From: Pelomyxa schiedti
Taxonomy: Eukaryota > Evosea > Pelobiontida > Pelomyxidae
Assembly: GCA_020536535.1 (NCBI GenBank)
Contig: JAHLWZ010000855.1
Coordinates: 1-64,000 of the forward strand
Length of the DNA stretch: 64,000 nucleotides
Direction: 5' to 3'
Part shown: positions 11,918 to 22,965 of the stretch, piece after piece
Numbering within the stretch: the first letter of the stretch is position 1
Layout: the number at the start of each line of letters is the position of its first letter
Notes under the pieces: model-generated
What the model saw: the letters and a program-made list of their open reading frames with translations, nothing else
What the model was told of the DNA's origin: nothing
The model's database searches: none
Position numbers and translations under genes: made by a program

Positions 11918-14900
11918 TAAGGAACTATCAAAAACACAATACTGAAACACAGAAAATAATGTGACACGTTTATGGGAACACCTCAAGGTAGAGTTGATCT
12001 TGTGGAATTTTAGGAAGTTGTGACGGGAAAAGCCCAGACCTTCAATATAAACTGTAACACAGGTCACGGTGGTGTAGAAATAAAATGCCTCACTTGCCGA
12101 AGCTGAGTTCTCTAAGGGAGAGTTGGTCGTGGAGACAAAGAAACAACGCGAGACCAGATAGTCGCTCGATATAACCAAGATGACTATGCCAACTGGGAAC
12201 GTTTGCGTACAAAACTACATGGCTTTTGACACAAAGTAAGATTTGACAATAGAGTGTAAAAGAAGATTGCATACACAAAGAGTGGGAACAAGTCATCGGC
12301 TCCGGCGACTGCACCAACTTTCTGTAGCACAGTAACCAAAACCTACAAGAGTGAGAAGAGATTAAAAAAAAAAAAGCAGTTGTACCTTACTGCAATTCAA
12401 GATACAAAGTAGTTTTTCTTGTGGAGTTTTCGCATTTTCTATTTCTAGTAGCTCTTTAGTTGCACTCTGGTCGACATTAAAATTGAAGAAAAACAAAAAG
12501 GAAAAGACCTGTATAAGGTCAGTGTCTAGTCCATCTCGCATCTCAATGTGTTTGGAAGTTACAGCGGGTTGCAATTTTGATATTTTAGCTGCAAAAGCGG
12601 CATCTTTCTCTTTTAGCTCTTTTTTATTAAAGAGATGTGTATATAGCTGTTCCATGACATAGCGTTTCACCTGTTTTTGTTACCCTTTTTTTTTAAAAAA
12701 AAGGACAATAACCTGTTCTGTTAAAGGTTTTCGTTCCTAAAGGAGAATGAAAGAAAAAGGAAGTCAAGATAAAACTCAGGAACAAGTCAGGAGGTTACCG
12801 CCAGAGTCTTTCGTTTGGGATGAGAATCCACCTGATTCATAATATCGTTTACAAGTTGATAGACAGCATCCCCTTCTTCTTTAACGGGATATTTTGCCTT
12901 TATAAATCCCTGGAGCATTTTTCCTATTGTATCCCTGTTTGAGGCTTAAGATAAGGAAGAAAAGTTGGAGAATTACTGCAGTTTATGAAAATCAGGTAGG
13001 GACAGTGTTTCTTCGAATCGCTCTATAACTGGCGGGCAAAATGTGACGTCTTCAGTTGAGGATGAAGTAGCAGCACTCAGTGCTTTGATAATTTCGAGAG
13101 TTGGCTTTGACTTGCCATAACCACCAGAAGTCATATTTTTCAGGGTCTGGGCTACAGTGGAGGAGGAAGCAAAAAGTTTCTGGAAGCAATAAGTAGAGTT
13201 GCACAATTTTTTTTTAAATGAACAAACTCACTGGGTGAGCATATCTTCTTGGAAGGAGCCCTTTTTCCCATTTATCCAACAGTTGGGCGAATTCTACAGA
13301 TGTTGATGCCACGTCATAGAACGTACTGTTTGCGGGCCCCAACTTTGGATCTGCACCGTAACTGAGGAATAGTTATCACAGTCAAGCCGGGAATAAGAAG
13401 TAGACCTGAGAAGAAGTTCCAAAATTGGCAGGCAACCAGGAAATGATACAGCAAGGAAAAGTGGAGATAATTGAGATGCATTATTATCTAGTATTGGAGC
13501 TGTAAATTTAAAGAGCAAATAAAAATACACACTAGGATCTGCCCCAGCTTCCAGTAAAAGTTTCACTGCTTCTGTGTTGGCTTGTTCTGTTACTGCCAGA
13601 AGAAGAGGGGTCTGGCCTGATCCTGACTATCAACATGGGACAAGGTGAGTTGCAGATTTCATGAAGAGTTACACACATGGAGGTTTGGATCACATGAAGC
13701 AAGTAAAGCCGCTAAAACCTGATAAACCACAAATAAATATATTTCTTCTGTACTCTTCCTCCCTTTCATTACCCACAGTCCCGTACCGAAAGTTTTTCAG
13801 GCGTGTTGCAAGATTTTCGGAGTAATAGGTGAATTGCAGCATTCTTTCGACTATTGAAGAGATTTGTTTTGCACCCCTTAGCAAGAAGTGTATTAGCAAT
13901 TCGGTAATTTTGAGCGTCCAAGCTAGAAGATGTTAACACGGGATAGAGGAACATTTCTACAACCAGGACATGAGAGGGGTCCACCCGCGATCATCCTGGA
14001 TTTGGGATCGTCAGGAAAGACTGAAAATGGTGTTTCCATGCCTGTGCATCAAGATTTGGGTTCTTTTCCAATATCATGTTCACTAGCTCCATGTGGCCAG
14101 AATAGCAGGCCGCATGGAGAATTGTCTGCCCTCTGATGGTTGCGGCATTTACAGACAGTGACTGCAGTATTTAGACCAAAGTACTAAAGTGGAGGTAACC
14201 AACCGCTATGCAGTCCTCTATTTTTTTAACAAGACCAGGGGTGACTCTCCCTGCAGTGAGAATGTGGTTTATGCAATCTACTAAGACCGGATTGTCAGTT
14301 GGTAGAGTATAGGCAATCCAATTGATGGCCATTCCTTGGTACTCCTCGAATTTATCTGGCGGAAGTGTAACAACAAACTCTACAGAGAGGAAGTCAGTAC
14401 TGATAACATCTAATAATACAAACCAGCATTGCTAGGAATTATCAGTGAGGCAGGTAGTCTCACAATGTTCAAGGACTGTTGTACTGTTATCCATGCACTC
14501 ACACGAGGGATGGTGCTGAAATGGTAACCAAATTCAACATGTATCTCTGGTGCATTAACTTTATTGCGTCCGCTTTTAAACATTGATGCAGTGACCGGAA
14601 GATGCTGAAAAATTGTATCCGTAAAAGTGAGGAAAGCCTCTCCTAGTGTATTTGCATTTTGTGGTGGTATGTTTTGAGACGGTGTACTTTGAGAGACAGG
14701 TGGTGTTGATGATAGTGTGGTTTGAGATGGTGTACTTTGAGTGTTTGCACTAAGTGGAGCTGAGGCAAGTGTGGTTTGAGATGATGTACTTGGAGAAACT
14801 GGAACGTTGGAACGTTGCCAGGATGAAGATGAAGAGTGTGTAAGGGGTGGAGTAATTGCACGAGTGGGATTCAGTTGGGGTAAAGGAGGAGCTTGTTGTG

Positions 14901-15786
14901 TTGGTGGATGCAAAGGAGAAGATACTGACCGTTGTAATATAGGTGTTGGAGCTGCTTGTGTAGGAGGGTGCAAGGAGAGGTCTGTTGACCCTCTTAGAGG
15001 CGGCGTCGGTGCAGGAGAGGGAGGGGTACCAGCAAGTGCAATAGCAAGGGACGAAGGTTCACTACTGGGCGTTGGTGATGTCGGTTGTGTTGGAACTGGT
15101 TCCTTCAAACAAAGTGGAATAGGTGCCGGAGATGACGGCGGCAGAGGTTTAGAAGGCGAGGACTCTACACCACTGGGTGTTGACGCCACGTTCTGTGAAT
15201 TTGGTTCCTGTGAGTGTGGACCCAGTGGTGGCAAATCAGCAACAGAGCATCCGCGCCACGAATGGTGCCTTGTCATTCCCCCTGTTGGAGTGCGAGGTTG
15301 AAAACCAGTGTCCTCCGCATATGGGTCGTCCTGCATGTCACTGTTATTGATGACACTCACGGTAGTCCCAGGACCATTGGTGATATCACTTGCAGTGGTA
15401 CCACCATAATTATTGGTGACTATATTGGTATTGGCACCATTGGCATTGGCACCATTGGAATTGACACCAATGGCATTAGTACCATTGGCATTTACATTGA
15501 CGTTGGCTCCATTGGCATTGACATTGGCAAAATTGGTATTGGTATTGGCATTTGTAGCTGAAGAAGGTTGGTGCTGCGTATTTATGCACGCACTGTTATG
15601 CAGAATTGTGGGAGTTGCGTGCACAAATGTAGGATTCGGCACAGACGACGAGATCGTAGCGGGCTTTGGGGCCGGGCCTCGAGGGGCACTGTGAATCGGA
15701 GGGGCCAGGAGCGGACGTGGGGGGGCTCCCATAAGTGTGTTGGCGCCCCCCGGAGACTGCAGTGACGAGGCGCTCGCACCCGACAT
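11918..15786 (-). CDS. ankyrin-repeat and VPS9-domain protein, candidate Rab5-family GEF
   Basis: It starts at 15786 (MSGASASSLQS). The first exon (to about 14430) is disordered: an Asn/Ala/Gly-rich repeat, then Pro/Ser/Thr-rich sequence, then a possibly globular piece (VEFGYHFSTIPRVSAWITV). Ankyrin repeats follow from about 14300 to 13300, for example TILHAACYSGHMELVN and KLLLEAGADPS. The C-terminal third is a VPS9 domain: KRYVMEQLYTHLF, then KTPQEKLLCILNCSK, then GADDLFPLFVHVVLYANVP, then SHLGYIERLSEN and SEAFYFYTTVTCVTVYIE, the last pieces joined by three short introns. VPS9 domains exchange nucleotide on Rab5-type GTPases; ankyrin-VPS9 proteins such as ANKRD27 act on endosomes. The stop at 11918 assumes a final intron; without it the frame closes at 11795. 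Confidence 0.82.
15410..15560 (-). repeat. Asn/Ala/Gly-rich tandem repeat in coding sequence
   Basis: Repeats of about 18 bp (GCCAATGGTGCCAATGCC-like on the - strand) encode units such as NANGAN and VNSNGAN in the N-terminus of the ankyrin-VPS9 protein. Confidence 0.8.
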
Positions 15787-16173
15787 GAACGAGACACTTT
15801 GTGACCGCTGAATTGGCAGGGGTCTGCCTTGGGCCTCCTGGTCGGCAATTAAGATGCGAACTAATCAGCGAAACGACCATGCAACCCAAACTACGTGCGG
15901 GGGGGAGGGGGAAGTGAAAACAAACCCAAGACGACGCTCCAATCGATGCGCGGTTGTTGCTCATCAGTGAGAGTATGATTTTCGTTACGCTCAAAAGGTG
16001 AAACGAATTGCCGGCAGCGTGATGACGGGAAAACCAGCGTATCTCTCTGAGTAGAGCGGGAGCTCAGCACCTGTTGATTCGTCTGCCCAAAAATTGAGGC
16101 AGAGTTGGGTGTCCATCCAAAGGACGATGAACAAATCAACTTAAAGGGCAAAAAAAAAAAGAGAGTTGGGTTG
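15787..16173. promoter_or_regulatory. divergent intergenic region (387 bp)
   Basis: This lies between the ankyrin-VPS9 start (-) and the next + gene, so it should hold both promoters. I see no TATA box or clear paired motif. An A-run (16151-16160) sits just before the + start, probably in its leader. Confidence 0.5.
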
Positions 16174-17425
16174 ATGATACACCACGGTGTGATGCCTGGG
16201 CCGCAGGGGGCGACACCCTCTACAGTGAGTAGCCCTGACGTTGCTGCGTTGGCGCAAGAATACGTCAGCGCGGTGTTTAAGGTGAGGGTGAGGGTCGATG
16301 CCACTCCAGGGCTTCTGAGGCACTACTCCTCCATGCTCATTGAGTACGTGGATCCTCGGTTTTTTTATCATTATGGGTGGGGAACCTTTGTTTTTTTTTT
16401 ACTTTTTGTCGTTGGAGCTCATGGTTGTTGAAAAATTTCACAGCGGGAGTTTGAGTCCTACACAACTGGAAGAAAAGATTTTGAGAGGTAATTCAGAATG
16501 TGTTGGTATTTTGTTTTAACATAGAGTACTTCTATTCCTCAGACTTGGGAATACCTTCGGTCCTTCCACCACTTCCTCTTTACATGCCAAACTTAGCTCC
16601 ACCACAAGACATGTTTGCACCAAGCGCACCACCGTTCTCTGTTATACAACCAAATCCGCAAGTACAACCTCCCAACTTACAGCAACAATTTATGCAACCA
16701 CCACAACCCGAACCTCAACTCAACCCACGCCCGTCAACGCCCCCCCAAGGGCGCTCTTCCTCACCTCCCGCACAACGTCCCTCTTCACCACCCTCCAAGT
16801 CACCAGTGAGGACAAGTTCAAGTGCGAGTCCATCTTCAGCGTCAACTACTCAGCCTGCTGAAAAAGGCGTGAGTTCCATACTTCAAAACAATAGTGAATG
16901 CTTTTTCTGTGCATTCTCAGTACTCATTAATGGCAGCCCTCAGCATATACCCCGGATATAGTCCAGAAATGGGTGACTGAACAAGAGCGATTGCTCATGG
17001 GAAATTCCCGCAAGGTTGATCCAGCCACACACGCTCATTGGGTAAGTACCAAACCTTTTTGTACATATCCTTTCCATTAATTGAATTATAGGTGAGGTCT
17101 CTTATTGATCGAGCCTATACTCCCACTCAAGTTAGAATGGCAATGCAAACAAGCAAGTGGGGTAAGGAATACGCTGCCCGTGTACGATTTCCCTTCTGTA
17201 ACGACCGACTCAACTGATGTTCAATGCCAGGTGAATGAATACATAAGCAAGTTGTTTGAAGTTCATGTGCACCGAGCACCTGAGCACAGTGAATCACGCA
17301 AGTTCGCCAGCGCTATCTTGACGGGGGCTATGACCCTGGACCAGGTATAATGGGGTGGGAAAATGTTACATGACTAAATGGGTGAATTCTAGATAGAAGA
17401 CGCAATCAAAAACCTCAGCAGCTAG
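16174..17425 (+). CDS. protein with repeated DUF4214-like modules and a Pro-rich linker
   Basis: The start is ATG at 16174 (MIHHGVMPGP). Exon 1 ends near 16360 at VDPR and joins GSLSPTQLEEKILRDLGIP in phase; further introns begin at GTAATT, GTGAGT, GTAAGT, GTAAGG and GTATAA. Three similar helical modules are visible. The N-terminal one has YVSAVFKVRVRV, then MLIEYVDPRGSLSPTQLEE. The middle one has WVTEQERLLMG, then HWVRSLIDRAYTPTQVRM. The C-terminal one has YISKLFEVHVHRAPE, then FASAILTGAMTLDQIED. Their spacing resembles DUF4214. Between the first and second is a Pro/Gln/Ser-rich linker. The function is unknown; repeated modules of this kind suggest binding. It ends at NLSS with TAG at 17423-17425. 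Confidence 0.75.
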
Positions 17426-17534
17426 TCAACACCCTTTTTTTTTGTATACATGTGAAAGACAAAAAGGACCTTGTACGAATTTAACCAAATACTTCGTCAA
17501 GTAACTCACTACACCTTCTAAGCATGAAACTTTC

Positions 17535-18069
17535 ATGCCACCTAGAGTAAAAGAAAAAAATCGAGGGAAAAAAAAATTTGGTCAATTTGAAGTGCCACTT
17601 ACTTTTCACCTTGGCCTTTTTTCAAAAACCAAAGTTAAGCGGATAGGGGCACAACCAAAGTGGTGGCCCCCCGAGTGGCGTGTGTGTGTGTGTGTGTTTT
17701 CTGGTCGTCATCGCAGGTCCCAGATAATAAACATAAACATCCACGGTCTAGGATGGAGTTCTAGTCTCTCCATCCTCCAGCCCCGTGTCACAGTCGTCAG
17801 GATCAGTTTCAGAGTCATCTGAATCTGAATCACTGTTGTCATTTTGTTCAGCCTCCAGTGTTGGAGGGACGGCCCAGATTAGGATCAATGGGCGGGGGCG
17901 ACGGTTGAAGACGGAGGGCCCTGTGTTGTCCTCACTCGGAAACAGCAAAATTGCGGGCCTGTCATTGCTCGACATCAGCGAGTGTTTCGTATGTATGTTT
18001 GCTTCTGATATTTTTTATTTCGTCCTTTTTGGTCAAAACTTTCATTCACAGTGGTTGATGCACAAGTAG
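17535..18069 (+). CDS. small basic/acidic protein, unknown (3 exons, joins tentative)
   Basis: Exon 1 from 17535 (MPPRVKEKNRG) is Lys-rich and runs into a GT microsatellite that would form the start of intron 1. The middle exon, probably 17752-17988, encodes a Ser/Glu-rich stretch (SGSVSESSESES) and a short ordered piece (GTAQIRINGRGRRLKTEG, then SKIAGLSLLDISECF). The last exon, 18052-18069, adds WLMHK. The last join is well supported by donor GTATGT and acceptor TTCACAG. The first join is weaker, because no single acceptor is clearly best. I do not recognise the protein. It ends only 41 bp from the stop of the convergent FYVE-like gene. Confidence 0.55.
17680..17697. repeat. GT dinucleotide run at a probable splice donor
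   Basis: Nine GT units begin exactly where exon 1 of the small acidic-protein gene seems to end. Any of the repeat units could serve as donor in different phases. Confidence 0.7.
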
Positions 18070-18109
18070 CTTGCTTGTACGCATGTTCTGGATCAATGAT
18101 ATATGTTTC

Positions 18110-18660
18110 TCATAAGATGAAGAGAGGAACTGCCACGGCAACGAGGATGCATGACACCACAACAAACACGAGCACAATGCAAATGATGCAAAGCAGCTCC
18201 CCGCGTCTTTTCTTGGAACATTCCAGACAGTAAGAGCTGCTCAAAACTCGCCTTGTACATTGGTCACAGAGTACTGCACCACAGTTACGGCACTGTGGAA
18301 TTGTTCATTTCGTTGTTCACAAAGCAAGTAAAAATAATAACAACAACAAAAAAAAGGCACATTGGGCAAATACCTTGTTGGTAGTGAGAGACGAGTCACA
18401 TTCCATACACTTTGGGTCATCCGTCACTCTACTCAAAAGAACCTACGTATGTACGAGGAAAACTTCTAAAAAAACGAAATCCAAACCACTTTCTCGTTGT
18501 CGTACGCTCCAGATCCAGCGGACAAGTCGAACCACGAGGACGTGAACTTGTCACTAATAAAAAAAAAGCGCCATGTCACAATAGCAACAAATCGACAGCG
18601 TCAATGCCTGGACATGTCAAAAAAAATTGATGGCCCTGCCGCCAGACTCCTTAAATTTAA
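18110..18660 (-). CDS. FYVE-like zinc-finger protein with C-terminal membrane helix
   Basis: Read on the - strand, exons give PGIDAVDLLLFDKFTSSWF, then after an intron DDPKCMECDSSLTTNK, then CRNCGAVLCDQCTRR and SSSYCLECSKKRRG. The eight cysteines in four CxxC pairs, with the basic RR after the third pair, match the FYVE/FYVE-like zinc-finger frame, although the usual RKHH patch is not seen. A helix of about 25 hydrophobic residues follows directly (LLCIICIVLVFVVVSCILVAV) and the protein ends at LFIL, so it is tail-anchored. This suggests a small protein on endosomal or ER membranes. The N-terminal exon is unresolved: no ATG joins in phase to the visible exons. The gene is convergent with its neighbour, 41 bp apart. 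Confidence 0.62.
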
Positions 18661-18776
18661 ACCAAAAAAAAAAAAGAATTCGTAAAAATGTGCCGCAGGG
18701 ATGCTCCCAGACTGTTCTTATATGGATCTTGCTGCATTAATGATGGACAAACACAAAGTGACACACGACTGAAAGA

Positions 18777-19248
18777 ATGACGGGAACTGCTATGGTGCTG
18801 TTACTTGCGATTGTTTCACTCCAAGCCCTACGCGTTTACTGCGCTCCTTTGTTGAGAGATCACGGCGATGCGGATCATGCAATCACTGGCAATAACGACA
18901 AGAGCGGAGACGCAGGCTCGACGTTGGGAGTTGGTCTTGGCTTGGGAATTGGCAGCGACGACATTGGCGTGGGGCTTGGGCTTGGCTTGGGCATTGCAAC
19001 AGGCCAGGATGGCGACCCCTCTGTTGGAATTGGCCTTGGGCTAGGAATCAGCGCCGGCGGGCTTGGCACTGGGGCAGGAGTTGGCGTTGGCACAGGCACC
19101 AGCGGCTCGGGCACTGGCACTGGAATTGGTGTTGGTGCAGGGGCCTCTGGCACAGGAGTTGGTGTTGGAGTGGGAAGCGGTGATTCAGGCACTGGAGTTG
19201 GTGTTGGAGTGGGCTCTGGCAGCGGCTCATCCGGAACTGGCGTTGGCG

Positions 19249-19282
<34 letters not shown>

Positions 19283-20117
19283 GGCTTCTGGCACAGGAGT
19301 TGGTGTTGGAGTGGGAAGCGGTGACTCAGGCACCGGCATAGGAATTGGTGTGGGAGTGGGCTCTGGCAGCGGCTCATCCGGAACAGGAGTTGGCATTGGT
19401 GTTGGCTCTGGCTCTGGCACCGGCGTGGGCGTGGGTGTGGGAGTTGGCACTGGGGATTCTGGCACAGGCATAGGGGTTGGCGTAGGAACTGGCGAGTCTG
19501 GAACAGGAGTGGGTGTTGGTGTGGGATCTGGCAGCTCAGGAACCGGCGTTGGAATTGGGGTTGGAACCGGTGATTCAGGAACCGGAGTTGGCGTTGGGGT
19601 TGGTTCTGGCTCTGGTTCTAGCACAGGCGTAGGCGTGGGTGTTGGGAGTGGAGATTCCGGCACTGGAGTTGGAGTTGGAGTTGGCGTAGGCATAGGAGAA
19701 AAGAAGCAGGAGGCAACAAGCTTAAGCCTGTGTGCCGTTAATGGTGGAAGGAACTGCCTGAAGGTCGAAGCTCAAGTGTACTACCAGCTTCCAAGCGACA
19801 AGTCCAACACCCGGAAAAGAACTGCTTCGTTAGCGTGCGGTACTTGCAAAATATTTGATGAAATGCTCTCACCAAAAGGTAACTCCTATCTAACAACCCT
19901 CACTTTTAATTGACTATTTTTTCCAGGGGAAACCTATGTGATAAGCAAACTTTATGTAGAAAACGCCATGCACGAAACTGATTCCGTCACTGGACCATTT
20001 GAGGTATAGCCGGTCTTCCGTAATTAAAAATCTCTGACATTGCAGCAGGGTTCCCGAGCCGGGTTTCAAGTGGAGCGCACAAGAGACGGTCTCAAAATTT
20101 CCCCACGATCCTTGTAG
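18777..20117 (+). CDS. secreted Gly-Val repeat protein (3 exons)
   Basis: Exons 18777-19878, 19927-20003 and 20046-20117 join in phase to 416 residues. An N-terminal signal peptide ([22 protein letters not shown]) is followed by about 250 residues of GVGVGVG, GLGLGIG and GSGDSGTG units. The C-terminal 100 residues are ordered-looking, with four cysteines ([10 protein letters not shown] and LACGTCK) and alternating polar and non-polar residues ([12 protein letters not shown]), perhaps a small beta domain. The repeat resembles glycine-rich structural or wall proteins, so a role in a cell coat or cyst wall is an inference only. The opposite strand of the repeat is also open for 272 codons, a side effect of the repeat. 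The gene converges on the cyclin gene, 42 bp away. Confidence 0.88.
18930..19695 (+). repeat. GGxGTx tandem repeat encoding Gly-Val/Gly-Ser blocks
   Basis: Short units encode GVGVGVG blocks separated by GSGDSGTG or GAGASGTG spacers. The larger block (about 54-130 bp) recurs with small differences, for example at 19140-19210 and 19275-19345, which suggests expansion by unequal exchange or slippage. Confidence 0.85.
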
Positions 20118-20159
20118 CTTATGGAAAAAAGAAAAACTTCCCGTCTTCAAGTTTTTTTT

Positions 20160-21705
20160 TTAGTGTCTGTTTGAAACAGGTGAAATTGCGTGTATGGTAG
20201 ATTTCATTTTGGCCAGTTTTTGAGGCTGTTGTTGGTTGTTTTGTTCATTTGCAGTCTCTGCCGTAATGCTAGGTTTTCCCATTATCACATCGTGGGAGGC
20301 AGGAGCGGCACTATGATCGGGGGGCGGGTGCTGGTGGATGTCTTGCGGAGGGGGGCTCTGTCGGCTGCTGGTGCCTGTTTTTTGCGTTGATGTGGATGCG
20401 TTGTGTTGCTGCTGAATTGTGGGTGGTGATTTGGGGGACTTGCACTCTGGAGTTACCTGCGAAGGAAGGGTGGGTTAGATAGAGAAGTGAAAGAAATGCA
20501 TTTTATTTCCTGTATAAAAAACAAGAAGGAAGGAAGAAAACCATTGGCTTTGTAATCTCAGTACGCTTTGAAAGATCAACTTTTCGGGGTTTCCCAAGTT
20601 TGTACAGGCTAGTCATTATCTCCTTGAATTGCTGTATTTCTAAGTGTTTTGGTCATCCTTTTAGCTCAACAGGAAGTCGTATACCTTCCAAGCTTACATC
20701 AAAAAGTTCCCACCAAGAAAAATCGGGTGTAATTGGTAAAGTTACTCCAACGCGTTCTGCAGCCATGAAAATACAGGCAACAGCAATAACTTCAGCTTGG
20801 TATCGGATACAGAGGCTGGTTCTCAAACTACAAAAGCTTAGAAGGGAGGATAAAGAAATAAGAATTAAACCTATCATTGGCATAATTCCAGGCACTCTGG
20901 CCCAACTCCTTAGAACCCTCGAGAAGGTTTAGGTAATTCAAGATGAACTTGTGTGGCAACTCAACATACATCATGAACCCTAGTTCACGAAGGATATTGT
21001 GCTCGTTCTTGATGAGGTCTTCTCTCATCTCAGAGTACAACTACAAAGTGTTGGGTGAGTGATGCGAGCCGGGACTTGATATACCACTTACATTACTTCC
21101 AGGCATTAGTGTGTCAATCGTTTGTCCGTTTTTCTTCTGCAGCAAATGATGCCATACAGTAAGGACCGTTTGAGGATGTTTCGGGCACTCGACGATTTTG
21201 CATGCCAAAAATAGGGAGCTGCGGGCAATGTTCTGCACAAGGGTGTATATATATATAGAAATTTAGCACTGAGCAAATTCGCAAATTAGAATCGCTACGC
21301 ACAACAGGGTCGTAGTCTCTCATACTCTGTTGGGTAAAAAACCTGTGGAACAAAACTTGCCCTGTTCCCATTGTCACCTGAGGTCTGGAATTTCAAGGGA
21401 GGAAAAACAAGTAAGCAATACACCCACAAGCGCAATTTGCAGGGTGCGCGGGGGTGGGTGTACATTTTCAGCATGATGCCTGCCTCCTGTATCAACTCAC
21501 ACGAGTAGACTGCCATCTCGAACTCCTTGTCGTCGTAGGAACGAGAGGCCTTGGGCACGGGGGATAGGCCTGACGAGCCCATCCAAGCGAAGGGGCCCTC
21601 GAGCACGGTACCCACTGTCCCATAATTTACAGGCGTCGGTGGGGGAGAAACTGACGCGGACACGGAAACTGTTGGTCCAAGCACCACCCCGTGGTCTGAT
21701 TGCAT
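20160..21705 (-). CDS. cyclin of the L/K/T (transcriptional) type
   Basis: It starts at 21705 (MQSDHGVVLG), followed by Pro/Ser sequence and EMAVYSCELIQEAGIMLKM. Exons then give the first cyclin fold (TMGTGQVLFHRFF, then ARSSLFLACKIVECPKHPQ) and, after introns, EMREDLIKNEHNILRELGF and VELPHKFILNYLNLLEG, then the second fold (SLCIRYQAEVIAVACIFMA). The motifs LFLACKIVE and ERDLIKNEHNILRELGF-type helices are typical of cyclins L, K and T, which partner CDK9/12/13/11-type kinases in transcription and splicing. The C-terminal exon is Gln/Pro/Ser-rich (CKSPKSPPTIQQQHN) and ends at VSNRH. Five or more short introns are present; one holds a run of TA repeats. Confidence 0.85.
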
Positions 21706-21941
21706 GAAAAAAATTCTAATTCTTAAGCCTATTGCCCTGTTTGGAACTCTTGGGACTTCTAATTTTTTCCTCTCCATAAACAGAAGGAGCTGGTTTCCTG
21801 GTTGTTTAAATAAGATGAGTATGAGTATGAAAAGATGACTTTTTGGAGCCTGGTTCTACCAGGCATCCACTTCTTTGTTTGGTTGTGTTGTTTCTTTGGC
21901 AATTTACAGGTTATTCCCACACAGTACAGAGTATAGAGTGG

Positions 21942-22773
21942 CTAGGAACCACCGGTGCTGCTCTTTATGTCTAGTGCAGTCAACATGACGTAGTAGAACG
22001 CAATGAAGTCAGCTCGGGTTATTGCATCACTCGGTGTTATGTTGAATTCCTGAAGTTAAGTCAGCCAAGAGTTTAGAAGTAAAAAAAAGATACTTGTTGG
22101 AGGGTGGCGAGTATGTCGCTAGGTGAAAGACCGACAGCAAAGCCAAGTTCACAGAATTTTTGAAATGAAAGCACGGCACTTGGTGAGGCGGCACCCGGGG
22201 GGCCGCACAGTATGTCGAAGATGTCATTTCCATGTAAATACAAAAACAATGCCGTTTGGGAGCAGGCATATGAAGCATATAGTGCTACAATTACATATAA
22301 TTCATCCCCGGTGATATGTCCGCTGTCATTTCTATCGAACCTATCATGCCTAAGTTGGTACTCCCCACACTATAGCCACTATTTGATTAGTCTAACTGAC
22401 ACACTCCAACGCACGTATCAAACAGGTGCAGGATTTTGTAGTCAGGGAAGTCCGTCATCTTTCTCATAAAGTCGATGAACTGCACCTCGCTGAGAGCGAA
22501 ACCGCTCGCCCCTCCTATCAGAATGTTGCCTCCCCCGCCTCCGCCCGTAGCGCCAGTGTTGTGCGCAGCCGAGTACGTGTGCGTTATCCAGCGTTGCACG
22601 TTGGACGCGCCCTCGGGAGTGTACACGTGGGGGTACCACTTTGTTGTGGCCTGCTGCTGTTGACGTGCCTGTGGTTGACGAGAAGTCCCGGGGCCGGTGC
22701 GACCGCCATTGGTCTTCGTCGTAGCACGTGAACCCAGTATTATTGCTTCAAGCAGCGCCTCGTTCACTTTCAT
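21942..22773 (-). CDS. EF-hand calcium-binding protein
   Basis: It starts at 22773 (MKVNEALLEAIILGS). The first exon has a Gln-rich stretch, a five-Gly run and a helix pair (SEVQFIDFMRKMTDFPDYK) like the first half of an EF-hand pair. After an intron the frame gives FDRNDSGHITGDE, a full 12-residue EF loop: Asp at 1, Asn at 3, Ser at 5, Gly at 6, Ile at 8 and Glu at 12. Helices follow, then a final exon (EFNITPSDAITRADFIAFYY) that looks like a second, degenerate hand. It ends at KSSTGGS. A cytosolic Ca2+ sensor is likely. The gene is divergent from the zinc-finger gene, 192 bp away. Confidence 0.82.
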
Positions 22774-22965
22774 TGCTCCTGACTTACCGGAAGCAGTTTA
22801 TTTAACAGTGTAGGTTTTTTTTGGCTCCAGCCCTGGCAGGAGTCCTTTGGCATCCACGCAGGCAACTAATGCCAGGTGAATTGGGTAATTGGCGCCTCTG
22901 CTTGGCAGTACGGCAAATCTGATCATTCAGAAATCTTTCGATCGAAACGTAAAAAATAAACGACG

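Noticed and set aside
14643-15301. Overlapping + strand frames in the ankyrin-VPS9 gene
   Set aside because: They are shadows of the Pro/Ser-rich first exon.
18875-19693. Long Pro-Thr-rich open frame on the - strand
   Set aside because: It is the complement of the Gly-Val repeat; the + frame has a signal peptide, introns and an ordered C-terminus.
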